From: Streptomyces sp. MST-110588
GTDB lineage: Bacteria; Actinomycetota; Actinomycetes; Streptomycetales; Streptomycetaceae
Direction of reading: 5' to 3'
Length of the DNA: 64,000 nucleotides
Assembly: GCF_022695595.1 (NCBI RefSeq)
Contig: NZ_CP074380.1
Span: 5,834,001 to 5,898,000 of the forward strand
Positions within the stretch are counted from its first letter, which is position 1. Every line of letters starts with the position of its first letter. The notes beneath the pieces were generated by a model. It searched no databases. It saw nothing but the letters and a program-made list of their open reading frames with translations, and was not told the origin of the DNA. Shown here one piece after another: positions 36,032 through 45,033 of this stretch. Made by a program: the position numbers and the translations under genes.

Positions 36032-36607
36032 GTGGGAGTCAGCCTCAGCAAGGGCGGCAACGTCTCGCTGACGAAGGAAGCCCCCAATCTGACCGCGGTC
36101 GTCGTCGGTCTGGGCTGGGACGCGCGCACCACCACCGGTACGGACTTCGACCTGGACGCCAGCGCCCTGCTGACGAACGACCAGGGGAAGGTCGCCAACG
36201 ACCAGAACTTCGTGTTCTTCAACAACCTCAAGAGCCCGGACGGCTCGGTCGAACACACCGGTGACAACATCACCGGTGAGGGTGAGGGCGACGACGAGCA
36301 GATCAAGGTGAACCTCGCCGCCGTCCCGGCCGATGTCGCCAAGATCGTCTTCCCGGTGTCGATCTACGACGCCGAGAACCGCCAGCAGAGCTTCGGCCAG
36401 GTGCGCAACGCCTTCATCCGCGTGGTCAACCAGGCGGACGGCAACGAGCTGGCCCGTTACGACCTGAGCGAGGACGCCTCGACCGAGACCGCGATGGTCT
36501 TCGGCGAGCTGTACCGCAACGGCGCGGAGTGGAAGTTCCGGGCCATCGGCCAGGGCTACGCCTCGGGGCTGCGCGGCATCGCGCAGGACTTCGGCGTCAA
36601 CGTCTGA
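36032..36607 (+). CDS. terD: TerD family protein (first copy)
   Basis: 191 aa from a GTG at 36032 with GGGAGG at 36022-36027; an open frame to 35978 has no site. TerD fold: [16 protein letters not shown] start, [22 protein letters not shown], then the Ca-binding loop [15 protein letters not shown] near 85, and the closing [14 protein letters not shown]. TerD proteins bind calcium and work with TerC-type membrane proteins in tellurite, phage and stress resistance; in Streptomyces they also affect differentiation. About 75% identical by eye to the next gene, so a tandem duplicate. Confidence 0.93.
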   Translation: MGVSLSKGGNVSLTKEAPNLTAVVVGLGWDARTTTGTDFDLDASALLTNDQGKVANDQNFVFFNNLKSPDGSVEHTGDNITGEGEGDDEQIKVNLAAVPADVAKIVFPVSIYDAENRQQSFGQVRNAFIRVVNQADGNELARYDLSEDASTETAMVFGELYRNGAEWKFRAIGQGYASGLRGIAQDFGVNV

Positions 36608-36626
36608 CCGGAGCAGCTTTCCGTGA

Positions 36627-36666
36627 CCGGCGCCGTACGCCCCCTGCCGGGGGAGTGCGGCGCCGG
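36627..36666 (+). terminator. hairpin between the two terD genes
   Basis: CCGGCGCCG (36627-36635) pairs with CGGCGCCGG (36658-36666), and inside this CCCCC pairs with GGGGG. It could attenuate read-through between the tandem terD genes or stabilise the upstream mRNA end. Confidence 0.55.
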
Positions 36667-36718
36667 GCGCGCTTGAGCACGACACAGCACCACCGTCACC
36701 GGGGAGGATGCGAACAAC

Positions 36719-37294
36719 ATGGGCGTCACGCTCGCCAAGGGAGGCAATGTCTCCCTCTCCAAGGCCGCTCCGAATCTCACCCAGGTCATGGTCGGCCTGG
36801 GCTGGGACGCGCGCTCCACCACGGGAGCGCCGTTCGACCTCGACGCCAGCGCGCTGCTGTGCCAGTCGGGGCGTGTGCTCGGGGACGAATACTTCGTCTT
36901 CTACAACAACCTCACCAGTCCCGAAGGTTCCGTCGAACACACCGGTGACAATCTCACCGGTGAGGGCGAGGGGGACGACGAATCGATCCTGGTGGATCTC
37001 ACCAAGGTCCCACCGCAGGTCGACAAGATCATTTTCCCGGTCTCGATTCATGAGGCCGATCTGCGCGGGCAGAGCTTCGGCCAGGTCAGCAACGCATTCA
37101 TCCGCGTCGTCAACCAGGCCGACGGCAGTGAGCTGGCCCGTTACGACCTCAGCGAGGACGCCTCCAGCGAGACGGCGATGATCTTCGGTGAGGTTTATCG
37201 CTACAGCGGGGAGTGGAAGTTCCGGGCCGTTGGCCAGGGGTATGCGTCAGGTCTGCGGGGCATCGCTCTAGACTTCGGGGTCAACGTTTCGTAA
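36719..37294 (+). CDS. terD: TerD family protein (second copy)
   Basis: 191 aa from the ATG at 36719; GGGGAGGA lies 8-14 bp upstream. Same plan as the first copy: [37 protein letters not shown], the acidic loop [15 protein letters not shown] and the end [20 protein letters not shown]. One difference is Cys in ASALLCQSG. The DUF475 membrane protein gene follows 53 bp later, and the two products are expected to interact at the membrane. Confidence 0.93.
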   Translation: MGVTLAKGGNVSLSKAAPNLTQVMVGLGWDARSTTGAPFDLDASALLCQSGRVLGDEYFVFYNNLTSPEGSVEHTGDNLTGEGEGDDESILVDLTKVPPQVDKIIFPVSIHEADLRGQSFGQVSNAFIRVVNQADGSELARYDLSEDASSETAMIFGEVYRYSGEWKFRAVGQGYASGLRGIALDFGVNVS

Positions 37295-37347
37295 AGGCGC
37301 CGCGCGCTGCGCGCGGGGGACCCACACAACGAGGGATTGGGTAGGCA

Positions 37348-38499
37348 GTGCTCCTGAAAACCTTTGGCTGGTCGTTCGCCATCACGGCGGCCGGTCTGGC
37401 CTTGGCCGGCGTCCTCTGGGGGTGGCAGGGGCTCGCGATTGTCGGGATCCTGTCCATCCTGGAGATTTCGGTCTCGTTCGACAATGCGGTCATCAACGCG
37501 GGAATCCTGCGCAAGATGAACGCCTTCTGGCAGAAGATCTTCCTGACGGTCGGCATCCTCATTGCCGTTTTCGGCATGCGGCTGGTCTTTCCCGTCGTCA
37601 TCGTCGCGGTCACCGCGAAGATGGGGCCGATCGAAGCGGTCAAGCTGGCGATCAACGACAAACCGCAGTACGAGCAACTGGTCACGAGCGCCCACCCCGC
37701 CATTGCGGCCTTCGGTGGCATGTTCCTGCTCATGATCTTCCTCGACTTCATCTTCGAGGAGCGGGAACACAAATGGCTGGCCTGGCTGGAGAAGCCGCTG
37801 GCCAAAATGGGCAAGCTGGACATGCTGTCCGTGATCGTCGCGCTGATCGTGCTGCTGGTCGCGTCGATGACGGTCGCCACCGATGTCGCGCACGGCGGCG
37901 GTGACAAGAGCGCCACGGTCCTGCTGTCCGGCGTCGCCGGTCTGCTCACGTACCTGATCGTGGGCGGTGTCTCCGGCTACTTCGAGGACAAGTTGGAGGA
38001 GGTCGAGGACGAGGAGGACGAGGACGGCGAGGCAGCCGCCGCGTCGTCGGGCTCCGCGGCGAAGAAGAACGGCACCGGCGCGGCCGTGGGCCTGGCCGGC
38101 AAGGCCGCGTTCTTCATGTTCCTCTACCTGGAGGTCATCGACGCCTCCTTCTCCTTCGACGGTGTCATCGGTGCGTTCGCCATCACCAACGACATCTTCG
38201 AGATGGCTCTCGGTCTGGGCATCGGTGCGATGTACATCCGTTCGCTGACGGTCTACCTCGTCCGCAAGGGGACCCTGGACGACTACGTCTACCTGGAGCA
38301 CGGCGCGCACTACGCGATCGGCGCCCTGGCGGTCATCCTGCTCGCCACGATCAAGTACGAGATCAACGAGGTGATCACCGGTCTGGTCGGTGTCGTCCTG
38401 ATCGGCCTGTCCTTCCTGTCCTCCGTACGCAGGAACAGACTCCAGGGAAAGCCGGGAGAGAGCTCCCGGCCGAAGTCGGAAGTCTCATCCGGAGTGTGA
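37348..38499 (+). CDS. TerC-like integral membrane protein (DUF475)
   Basis: 383 aa from a GTG at 37348. Nine or so membrane segments. Two acidic membrane motifs typical of TerC/Alx folds: EISVSFDNAVINAGILRK near 35-50 and EVIDASFSFDGVIGAFAIT near 260-275. They probably form a metal-ion pathway. A cytosolic loop (residues ~215-250) is highly acidic then Ala/Ser/Gly-rich. TerC proteins are proposed metal exporters (manganese in some bacteria) that dock TerD at the membrane; here the gene directly follows terD-terD. Confidence 0.88.
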   Translation: MLLKTFGWSFAITAAGLALAGVLWGWQGLAIVGILSILEISVSFDNAVINAGILRKMNAFWQKIFLTVGILIAVFGMRLVFPVVIVAVTAKMGPIEAVKLAINDKPQYEQLVTSAHPAIAAFGGMFLLMIFLDFIFEEREHKWLAWLEKPLAKMGKLDMLSVIVALIVLLVASMTVATDVAHGGGDKSATVLLSGVAGLLTYLIVGGVSGYFEDKLEEVEDEEDEDGEAAAASSGSAAKKNGTGAAVGLAGKAAFFMFLYLEVIDASFSFDGVIGAFAITNDIFEMALGLGIGAMYIRSLTVYLVRKGTLDDYVYLEHGAHYAIGALAVILLATIKYEINEVITGLVGVVLIGLSFLSSVRRNRLQGKPGESSRPKSEVSSGV

Positions 38500-38525
38500 C
38501 GAGGGTCTGATTGAGGAACGCTTTC

Positions 38526-38567
38526 AGCGGGGCGGCCACGGGGTTCTCTCCCCGTGGCCGCCCCGCT
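38526..38567 (+). terminator. 18-bp perfect hairpin between terC-like and terA-like genes
   Basis: AGCGGGGCGGCCACGGGG (38526-38543) pairs fully with 38550-38567 around the loop TTCTCT. It ends the terD-terD-DUF475 transcript, yet sits only ~31 bp before the next start, so some read-through or a separate promoter is needed. Confidence 0.8.
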
Positions 38568-38597
38568 GTGGTTCCGGCGATCAAGGGGGTGGGCAGG

Positions 38598-39332
38598 GTG
38601 TCGTTCCTGGGGAACTGGTGGCGCGGTGGGGCGCCGATGTACGACGGCGGCGGTGCGTCGCATGTGGTCGAACTGACGAAGCGGAATCCCGTGGTCTCGC
38701 TGAGCAAGCAGGGCGCGGCCACCGGGCACCTGCGGGTCAACCTGCACTGGCAGATGCGGGCCGCGGACATCGGGCGGCCCGGGCAGTCCAGGGGAGGACT
38801 GCTGCGGCATCCGGGCCGGATGTTCAAGCCGGAGGTGGTGCAGGCACAGGGACCGGCGGTGGTCAAGATCGACCTGGACCTGGCCTGCCTGTACGAGCTC
38901 AAGGACGGCACCAAGGGCGTGGTGCAGCCGCTCGGGAACTTCCTGGGGGACATCAATGTCCCGCCGTACGTGAAGCTCAGCGGTGACGACCGGTTCGGTT
39001 CACCCTCCGGCGAGACGCTCTACATCAACATGGACCACCGCAACGAGATCAAACGACTGCTGATCTTCGTCTACATCTACGACGGCACTCCGGCCTTCGA
39101 CCGTACGCACGCCGTCGTGACGCTCTACCCGAGCAACGGCCCCCGGGTGGAGATAGGGCTGGACGAACGCGCACCGCAGGCCCGCTCCTGCGCGGTGTTC
39201 ATGCTGGAGAACAACAAGGGCGAGATGACCGTGCGCCGCGAGGTGAAGTACGTCTACGGCTTCCAGGCGGAACTGGACCGGCTGTACGGCTGGGGCCTCC
39301 AGTGGGGCCGGGGCTACAAGTCCAAGGTCTGA
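38598..39332 (+). CDS. TerA-like tellurium resistance family protein
   Basis: 244 aa from a GTG at 38598 (VSFLGNWWRGG). Matches the Streptomyces TerA-like stress proteins: VELTKRNPVVSLSKQGAATGHLRVNLHWQMR, then a TerD-like beta core with VKIDLDLACLYELKDG and KLSGDDRFGSPSGETLYINMD. It ends VKYVYGFQAELDRLYGWGLQWGRGYK. The acidic strand-loop pairs resemble the Ca sites of TerD. Likely cytosolic partner in the Ter complex. Convergent with the TerD-like pseudogene; the intervening gap holds a terminator. Confidence 0.85.
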   Translation: MSFLGNWWRGGAPMYDGGGASHVVELTKRNPVVSLSKQGAATGHLRVNLHWQMRAADIGRPGQSRGGLLRHPGRMFKPEVVQAQGPAVVKIDLDLACLYELKDGTKGVVQPLGNFLGDINVPPYVKLSGDDRFGSPSGETLYINMDHRNEIKRLLIFVYIYDGTPAFDRTHAVVTLYPSNGPRVEIGLDERAPQARSCAVFMLENNKGEMTVRREVKYVYGFQAELDRLYGWGLQWGRGYKSKV

Positions 39333-39675
39333 GACCGGGACAGGACGGCACCGGGACGCCCTGGAGTGATGGGCACCCACGCCCGGCAGGGCGTTCCGAA
39401 GCGGCGGGACGCCCAGGTCCCGCGGGACTCCCAGGCCCGGCGGTGCGCCGAGGCCCGGCGGGGCGCTCTGGAGCGGTAGGGCGCCCCGAAGCGGCGGGCC
39501 GTCCCGATGCGGCGCCGATCGGCGGGCCGTGGGCCGCGGTGGTCTCCATGTCCCGGACCGGGCCCGGGAGCCCGGCCCGGGACCGGACCGCAGGCCGAAC
39601 CGGGCCGTAAGCCAGGACCGAAGCCGGGCCGTAAGCCGGGACCGGAGCCTGCTCCTGCGGCAGGAGCAGGACCGC
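39333..39675. other. low-complexity convergent gap
   Basis: 343 bp of Gly/Pro-type repeats (GCCCGGCGG, GAAGCGGCGGG and GGACCGAAGCCGGGCCGTAAGCC units) with long shadow frames but no credible gene. Its right end contains the hairpin at 39648-39670. Confidence 0.5.
39648..39670 (-). terminator. hairpin after TerD-like gene
   Basis: CCTGCTCCTG and CAGGAGCAGG form a perfect 10-bp stem with loop CGG, 5 bp beyond the stop at 39676 on the minus strand. It can also serve the convergent TerA-like gene. Confidence 0.7.
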
Positions 39676-40919
39676 TCAGCGGTGCTGGAACTGCGGACCC
39701 TGCGGAGGCAGCACGAAGTTCGGGTCCGGCACCGGGGGCGCCGGCGGATAGCCGTACGTCTGACCCGTCGGTACCCCCGCGCCCGGGTACGCCGGCTGCT
39801 GAGGCGGGTACATCTGCGGCGGCTGATGCGTGGGCGGTGACTGCGGCGCCTGCTGCGGATAGCCGTACGAAGGCTGCTGCGGCGGCCCCTGAGGCTGCTG
39901 CGGAGGTCCTGGATAGCCGTACGCGGGCTGGGCAGGCGGTTGGGACGGTGGCCGGGACGGCGGCGGCGGAACGTTCGGCGGGTAGCCGTAGCCGCCGCCC
40001 GTGGGCTGCGGCACGGGAGCGGAGACGGGCGGCTGCGCGTACGCGGTGGCCGGGTGGGGCGCCGGCGAGGGCGCCGGCGCGTGCTGCGGTACGGGCGCCG
40101 GCTGCGGTACCGGGCCGGCGGGCTGGGGCGCCGACGGGGCCGGCGGAACGTGGGCCACGGTGGACGCGGAGGTGTCCGCCGCCGGATCGGGCATGTGCTG
40201 GGTGGCGTCGGGGTCCCCCGGCGTGGACGGTTCCGGCTCGGCGGCCTCCCGCGGGGAGCCGGACGCCGCCCCCGCCGGGGACGCCGCCCCCGCCGGGACG
40301 CCGCCCCCGGGGACGCGGCTTCCGGCGCGGGCGAGGCCGCGGCGGGCCCGGCTGCGTCCCCCGAGGACTCGTCCTCCTCGACCGAGACCCCGAATTCCGT
40401 GGCCAGTCCGACCAGGCCGCTTTCGTACCCCTGCCCCAGCGCCCGGAACTTCCAGGTCTCGGCGCGCCGGTACAGCTCGCCGCAGAGCAGGGCCGTCTCC
40501 TCGCCCGTGTCCGGCACCACGTCGAAGACCGCGATCGGTTCGCTCTCGCCCGCCGAGGCGTCGTACAGCAGCACGCGCAGATCCCGTACGAGCCCGAAGG
40601 CGCCACCGTCCGAGGAGGCGGTGAGCATGACCCGGTCCACCGAGGCGTCCAGCGCGGACAGGTTCGCCTCGACGGCATCGGTGTCGGTCGCGCCGTCCTC
40701 CAGATGTGTCTTGCGCAGATGCCGGACCAGGCCGCTGGGGTGCCGGGGCTGGTTGAAGAAGACGAAGTCCTCGTCGGAGCGCACGCGTCCGTCGCTGCCC
40801 AGGAGCAGTGCCGAGGCATCGACATCGGGAACACCGGCACCGGGGGTCCAGCGCAGTACGGCCCGTACTACCGTGGCGTCGAGGGGTACGTTCGACCCTT
40901 TCAGCATCGCGTGCGTCAT
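39676..40919 (-). pseudogene. TerD-domain protein with long Pro/Gln-rich tail, apparent -1 frameshift
   Basis: The TerD domain runs from the ATG at 40919 (MTHAMLKGSNVPLDATVV) to FRALGQGYESGLVGLATEFG near residue 170. The frame then leaves at an 18-bp tandem repeat around 40265-40315, where one copy reads GGG (40295-40297) and its neighbour GGGG (40277-40280). Adding one G restores a 414-aa frame with SPAGAA repeats and a tail of GYGYPP/QQP-type repeats, ending QFQHR at 39676. The Ca-loop GDNxTGEG of ordinary TerD is degenerate here (HLRKTHLEDGATDTD). Either a real slip or a sequencing error; the divergent neighbours belong to the same Ter system. Confidence 0.75.
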
Positions 40920-41136
40920 GCCGCAATCCTGCCTTCCCTGAGGTCGCAGGGACAACGCGGGGGGCCGGACGGCGTGGCCGGATCGTGGCACCGGACACCC
41001 GTACGTCGCGTAGGGGCAACCAGTTTTTCACGCGCGGGGGAACTTTCGATCGGCAGCCGCACGTACGATTACCGGCTGGATCCAGACAGCGAGACGCAGT
41101 GGGGACACCCCGGTCCACCTGCGGACGGGGAGTTGT

Positions 41137-42309
41137 ATGCGTCATTTCGGGTACCTTGCGCCGAGCATGCGGAAGGCATTGTTCCACCAGGAACCGGCCG
41201 AGTTCACTGCCGACTCGCCCGCCCATATGCTCTCGGTCGCGCTCGGGGCCACCCTCTACAGCCCCGCCACCCGCCCGTGCCTCGCCGCCGACATCGTCAA
41301 ACAGGCCGGCCGCGGTGTGGTGTCGATGGTGCTGTGCCTGGAGGACTCCATCGGCGACGGCGAGGTGGAGGCCGGCGAGGAGAACCTCGTACGGCATCTC
41401 ACCGCCCTCGCCGAGGAGGACGGCAGCGGCCCCGTCCTGCCCCTGCTGTTCATACGGGTCAGGACGCCCGGACAGATACCCGATCTCGTGCGCCGGCTCG
41501 GACCCGCGGTGCGGCTGCTGTCCGGATTCGTACTGCCGAAGTTCACCGAGACGCGCGGGATCCCCTTTCTGGAAGCGCTGGCCGGCGCGGAAGAGAACTG
41601 CGGGCGGCGGCTGTTCGCGATGCCCGTGCTCGAATCGCCCCAGTTGCTGTACCTGGAGAGCCGCGCCCAGACGCTGGAAGGCATCGCGCGGACCGTCGAG
41701 AAATACCGGGAACGGGTGCTCGCGCTGCGGCTCGGTGTCACGGACTTCTGCTCCGCCTACGGGCTGCGCAGGGCACCTGACATGACGGCGTACGACGTCC
41801 AGATCGTCGCCTCCGTCATCGCGGACGTGGTCAACGTCCTGGGCCGGGCGGACGGCACGGGTTTCACCGTCACCGGGCCGGTGTGGGAGTACTTCCGGCT
41901 GCACGAGCGGATGTTCAAGCCGCAGTTGCGGCGTAGCCCCTTCCTGGGCCGGGCCGAGGAACTGCGGACCACGTTGATCGAGCACGACATGGACGGGCTG
42001 CTGCGGGAGATCGAACTGGACCGGGCGAACGGCTTGCAGGGCAAGACCTGCATCCATCCCTCGCATGTGGCACCCGTACACGCGCTGTCGGTCGTCAGCC
42101 ACGAGGAGTTCAGCGACGCCGTCGACATTCTGCGGCCCGAACGCGGCGACGGCGGAGTCCTGCGCTCCTCGTACACGAACAAGATGAATGAAGTGAAGCC
42201 GCACCGCGCCTGGGCCGAGCGGACTCTGCTGCGCGCCGAGGTGTTCGGCGTGGCGCGCGAGGGCGTCGGCTTCGTGGAACTGCTGACCGCCAGCCTCCCG
42301 CAGCACTGA
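41137..42309 (+). CDS. HpcH/HpaI aldolase/citrate-lyase-like protein of Ter gene set
   Basis: 390 aa from the ATG at 41137 with GGGAG upstream. TIM-barrel C-C lyase family: SMVLCLEDSIGDG near 70, VLPKF near 130, MPVLESPQLLYL with the metal-binding Glu near 165, LRLGVTDFCSAYGLRR near 195, and GKTCIHPSHV near 305. The family cleaves or forms C-C bonds with enolate chemistry. Here it heads an operon with a PRTase, a StiP/PELOTA protein and a HAD phosphatase, the set linked to Ter proteins in comparative genomics and proposed to build a nucleoside-like metabolite. Substrate unknown. Confidence 0.87.
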   Translation: MRHFGYLAPSMRKALFHQEPAEFTADSPAHMLSVALGATLYSPATRPCLAADIVKQAGRGVVSMVLCLEDSIGDGEVEAGEENLVRHLTALAEEDGSGPVLPLLFIRVRTPGQIPDLVRRLGPAVRLLSGFVLPKFTETRGIPFLEALAGAEENCGRRLFAMPVLESPQLLYLESRAQTLEGIARTVEKYRERVLALRLGVTDFCSAYGLRRAPDMTAYDVQIVASVIADVVNVLGRADGTGFTVTGPVWEYFRLHERMFKPQLRRSPFLGRAEELRTTLIEHDMDGLLREIELDRANGLQGKTCIHPSHVAPVHALSVVSHEEFSDAVDILRPERGDGGVLRSSYTNKMNEVKPHRAWAERTLLRAEVFGVAREGVGFVELLTASLPQH

Positions 42310-42330
42310 CCGCACAGGAGGCGACGGACG

Positions 42331-43857
42331 ATGACGAGCGCGACACCGGACATGACGCCGCGACCAGGGCCGGATGCGGCAACGGAGACGACGGCGATGA
42401 CAGAGCCGGTGCATCCGGCAAAACCGACGGTGGCAACAAAGGTGAGTGAGGAGACAGGCCCGGTGGTGTGGACGGGGGAGTGGGTCGCGCGGAGGCTCGG
42501 GGTCTCGCTGAGCGGCGGTGACGAACTGCCCGGGCTGCTGGGCCTGGCCCTGCGCCGCAATCCCAAGCGGGCCCATCTGCTCGTGTCGAACGTGCTCGGC
42601 AAGCATGTGCCGCAGCGCCCCGCCGTGGTGTACGGCGCGGGCCTCGACCTCGGCCGCCGGGTCGGGGAACTGCTCGGCGACGCGGACGCCGCACGCGCCG
42701 TGGTCCTGGGATACGCCGAGACCGCCACCGGCCTGGGCCACAGCGTGGCCGACGGCCTTGCGTCGGCGCCCTACCTGCACTCCACCCGGCGGCCCATCGA
42801 CGGCGTGGAGCAGGCCGGCGGCTTCGAAGAGGAGCACAGCCACGCGACCTCGCACCTGCTGTTGCCGCAGGATCCGCACCTGCTGGCCGGGGACGGCCCC
42901 CTGGTCCTCGTCGACGACGAGTTCTCCACCGGACGCACGGTCTTGAACACCATCAAGGCGCTGCACGCCCGCTACCCGCGCGAGCGGTACGTGGTCGTCG
43001 CCCTGGTCGACATGCGGTCGCACGCCGACCGGGGCCGACTGGAGAAATTCGCGGCCGACCTCGGCGCGCGGGTCGATCTCATATCCCTGGCAGCCGGTGA
43101 CGTACACCTGCCGCCGGATGTCCTGCAGCGGGGACAGGAACTGGTCGCCGCGCACACCGCACACCAGGACCCCGCCCACGGCCCGACCCCGGCCCCGGCC
43201 CGTTGCGCGACGGCGCGGCCGGACGCGGAATCCGTCCGGGCAACAGATGTCGTACGTGTCGGCCTCGGCTGGCCCGAAGGGGTGCCGGACGGCGGCCGGC
43301 ACGGCTTCACCCCCGCGCACCGGCAGCGGCTGGAGGCCGCGCTGCCGGGCATGGCGGCCCGCCTCGCCGGGGAGCTGGAAGGTGCCCGCCGGATACTCGT
43401 GCTGGGCAGCGAAGAGCTGATGTACGCGCCGCTGAGGATCGCCGGGGAACTGGACGAGGCCGTCGGGGCGGAGGTGTTCTTCTCCACCACGACCCGCTCG
43501 CCCGTACTGGCCGTCGACGACCCCGGATACGCGATCCGCACCCGGCTCGCCTTCCCCGCGCACGACGCACCGGCCGACGGACCGGGCGAGCGGTACGCCT
43601 ACAACGTCGCGGCCGGCCAGGACCCCGCGCGCCGCTTCGACGCGATCGTCACCGTGATCGACTCGCGGGGCGACACCGCACAACTGCACGCCGCCGACGG
43701 GCTGCTGCACCGTCTCGCCCCGCACACCGACCGATTGCTTCTGGCCGTCGTCCCCTCCTACACGCCACGACCCGCGCAGCCGCGCACATCCGCAGCCGAA
43801 CCCGCGGCGGGCCGCACGTCCGAGCCCGCGCCGCACACCCCGCAACGACAGGTCTGA
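42331..43857 (+). CDS. phosphoribosyltransferase with C-terminal TRSP domain
   Basis: 508 aa, ATG at 42331 with GGAGG at 42316-42320; an ATG at 42397 is an alternative because the first ~40 residues are low-complexity. Residues ~60-260 form a type I PRTase: VVYGAGLDLGRR, then the PRPP loop LVLVDDEFSTGRTVLNT near 195. After a Pro/Ala linker (~275-290), residues ~300-490 are the TRSP domain named after its T-R-S-P motif, visible in STTTRSPVLAVDDPGYAIR. It probably attaches ribose-5-phosphate to a base-like acceptor. Starts 21 bp after the aldolase-like gene and ends 3 bp before the next. Confidence 0.87.
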   Translation: MTSATPDMTPRPGPDAATETTAMTEPVHPAKPTVATKVSEETGPVVWTGEWVARRLGVSLSGGDELPGLLGLALRRNPKRAHLLVSNVLGKHVPQRPAVVYGAGLDLGRRVGELLGDADAARAVVLGYAETATGLGHSVADGLASAPYLHSTRRPIDGVEQAGGFEEEHSHATSHLLLPQDPHLLAGDGPLVLVDDEFSTGRTVLNTIKALHARYPRERYVVVALVDMRSHADRGRLEKFAADLGARVDLISLAAGDVHLPPDVLQRGQELVAAHTAHQDPAHGPTPAPARCATARPDAESVRATDVVRVGLGWPEGVPDGGRHGFTPAHRQRLEAALPGMAARLAGELEGARRILVLGSEELMYAPLRIAGELDEAVGAEVFFSTTTRSPVLAVDDPGYAIRTRLAFPAHDAPADGPGERYAYNVAAGQDPARRFDAIVTVIDSRGDTAQLHAADGLLHRLAPHTDRLLLAVVPSYTPRPAQPRTSAAEPAAGRTSEPAPHTPQRQV

Positions 43858-43860
43858 TCC

Positions 43861-45033
43861 ATGCCCCTCCCCGAGCCCCTGCGCGGCCCCGACTTCTCCT
43901 CCTACGCCCCCGACGAAGTCGGCTGGCTGCTCCAGGACCTGTCCGCGATCACCCTCGAAGCGCCCACGGAAGAGCGCGAAGAGGCGATACAGCGCGGCGG
44001 CGCCCACTACGCCGAGTCGCTGCCGGTCGAATACCAGCCGAGCGAGCAGTACCAGGCGCTGTTCCACAACGCGCTCAAGACGTCCGCCACCCGGATCGCG
44101 CGAGCCGTGGGAACGGTCACCGAGACCGTGCTCGCCGAACACCCCCGGCGCGCCCGCCACACCGGCACTCCGTCGCGCCCCGTGCTTGTCTCGCTGGCCC
44201 GCGCCGGCACCCCCGTCGGCGTCCTGATGCGCCGCTGGGCCCGGCACGCGCACGGCCTGGACCTGCCGCACTACGCCGTCTCCATCGTCCGCGGCCGGGG
44301 GATCGACACCACCGCGCTGCGCTGGCTGGCCGCCCATCACGACCCGGAAGACGTCGTCTTCGTCGACGGCTGGACGGGCAAGGGCGCCATCACCCGGGAA
44401 CTGGCGCAGGCGCTGCGCGACGTCCCCCGCTTCGCCCCCAGGATCGCCGTACTGGCCGACCCAGGCCGCTGTGTGGAGACCTACGGCACCCGCGACGACT
44501 TCCTCATCCCCTCCGCCTGCCTCAACTCGACGGTGTCCGGGCTCATTTCGCGCACGGTGCTGCGTGCGGACCTGGTGGGCCCCGACGACTTCCACGGCGC
44601 GAAGTTCTACCGTGAGCTGGCGGAGGACGACGTGTCGCGGACCTTCCTGGACACGGTCTCGGCCCGCTTCGACGACGTCGCCGAGGACGTGGCCACCGAC
44701 GCCAAGGAGCTGGCCGCGGCCGACCGCACCCCCACATGGGAGGGCTGGGCAGCCGTCGAGCGGATCAGCGAGGCGTACGGCATCCATGACGTCAACCTCG
44801 TCAAGCCGGGTGTCGGCGAGACCACGCGGGTACTGCTGCGCCGTGTTCCTTGGAAGATCCTCGCCCGGCGGGGCGCCGGAACCGACCTCGATCATGTGCG
44901 TCTCCTTGCTGAACAGCGTGGCGTGCCCGTCGAAGAGACCGACGAACTCCCCTACACCTGTGTCGGACTGATCCACCCCCGCTTCACCCGCGGGGCGACG
45001 GGTGCGGACGGCAAGGCGGTGACCGCCCCATGA
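43861..45033 (+). CDS. StiP family protein (PRTase-like plus PELOTA RNA-binding domain)
   Basis: 390 aa, ATG at 43861, 3 bp after the PRTase stop. Databases label the family cysteine protease StiP; structurally it is a PRTase-like fold: LVSLARAGTPVGVLMRRW near 105, VSIVRGRGIDTTAL near 140, and FVDGWTGKGAITREL near 165 in place of the PRPP loop. The C-terminal ~80 residues (HDVNLVKPGVGETTRVLLRRVPWKIL to YTCVGLIHPRF) resemble the PELOTA/L7Ae RNA-binding domain reported in Ter-linked proteins. Its stop overlaps the HAD start. Whether it acts as protease, transferase or RNA-linked enzyme is open. Confidence 0.8.
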   Translation: MPLPEPLRGPDFSSYAPDEVGWLLQDLSAITLEAPTEEREEAIQRGGAHYAESLPVEYQPSEQYQALFHNALKTSATRIARAVGTVTETVLAEHPRRARHTGTPSRPVLVSLARAGTPVGVLMRRWARHAHGLDLPHYAVSIVRGRGIDTTALRWLAAHHDPEDVVFVDGWTGKGAITRELAQALRDVPRFAPRIAVLADPGRCVETYGTRDDFLIPSACLNSTVSGLISRTVLRADLVGPDDFHGAKFYRELAEDDVSRTFLDTVSARFDDVAEDVATDAKELAAADRTPTWEGWAAVERISEAYGIHDVNLVKPGVGETTRVLLRRVPWKILARRGAGTDLDHVRLLAEQRGVPVEETDELPYTCVGLIHPRFTRGATGADGKAVTAP

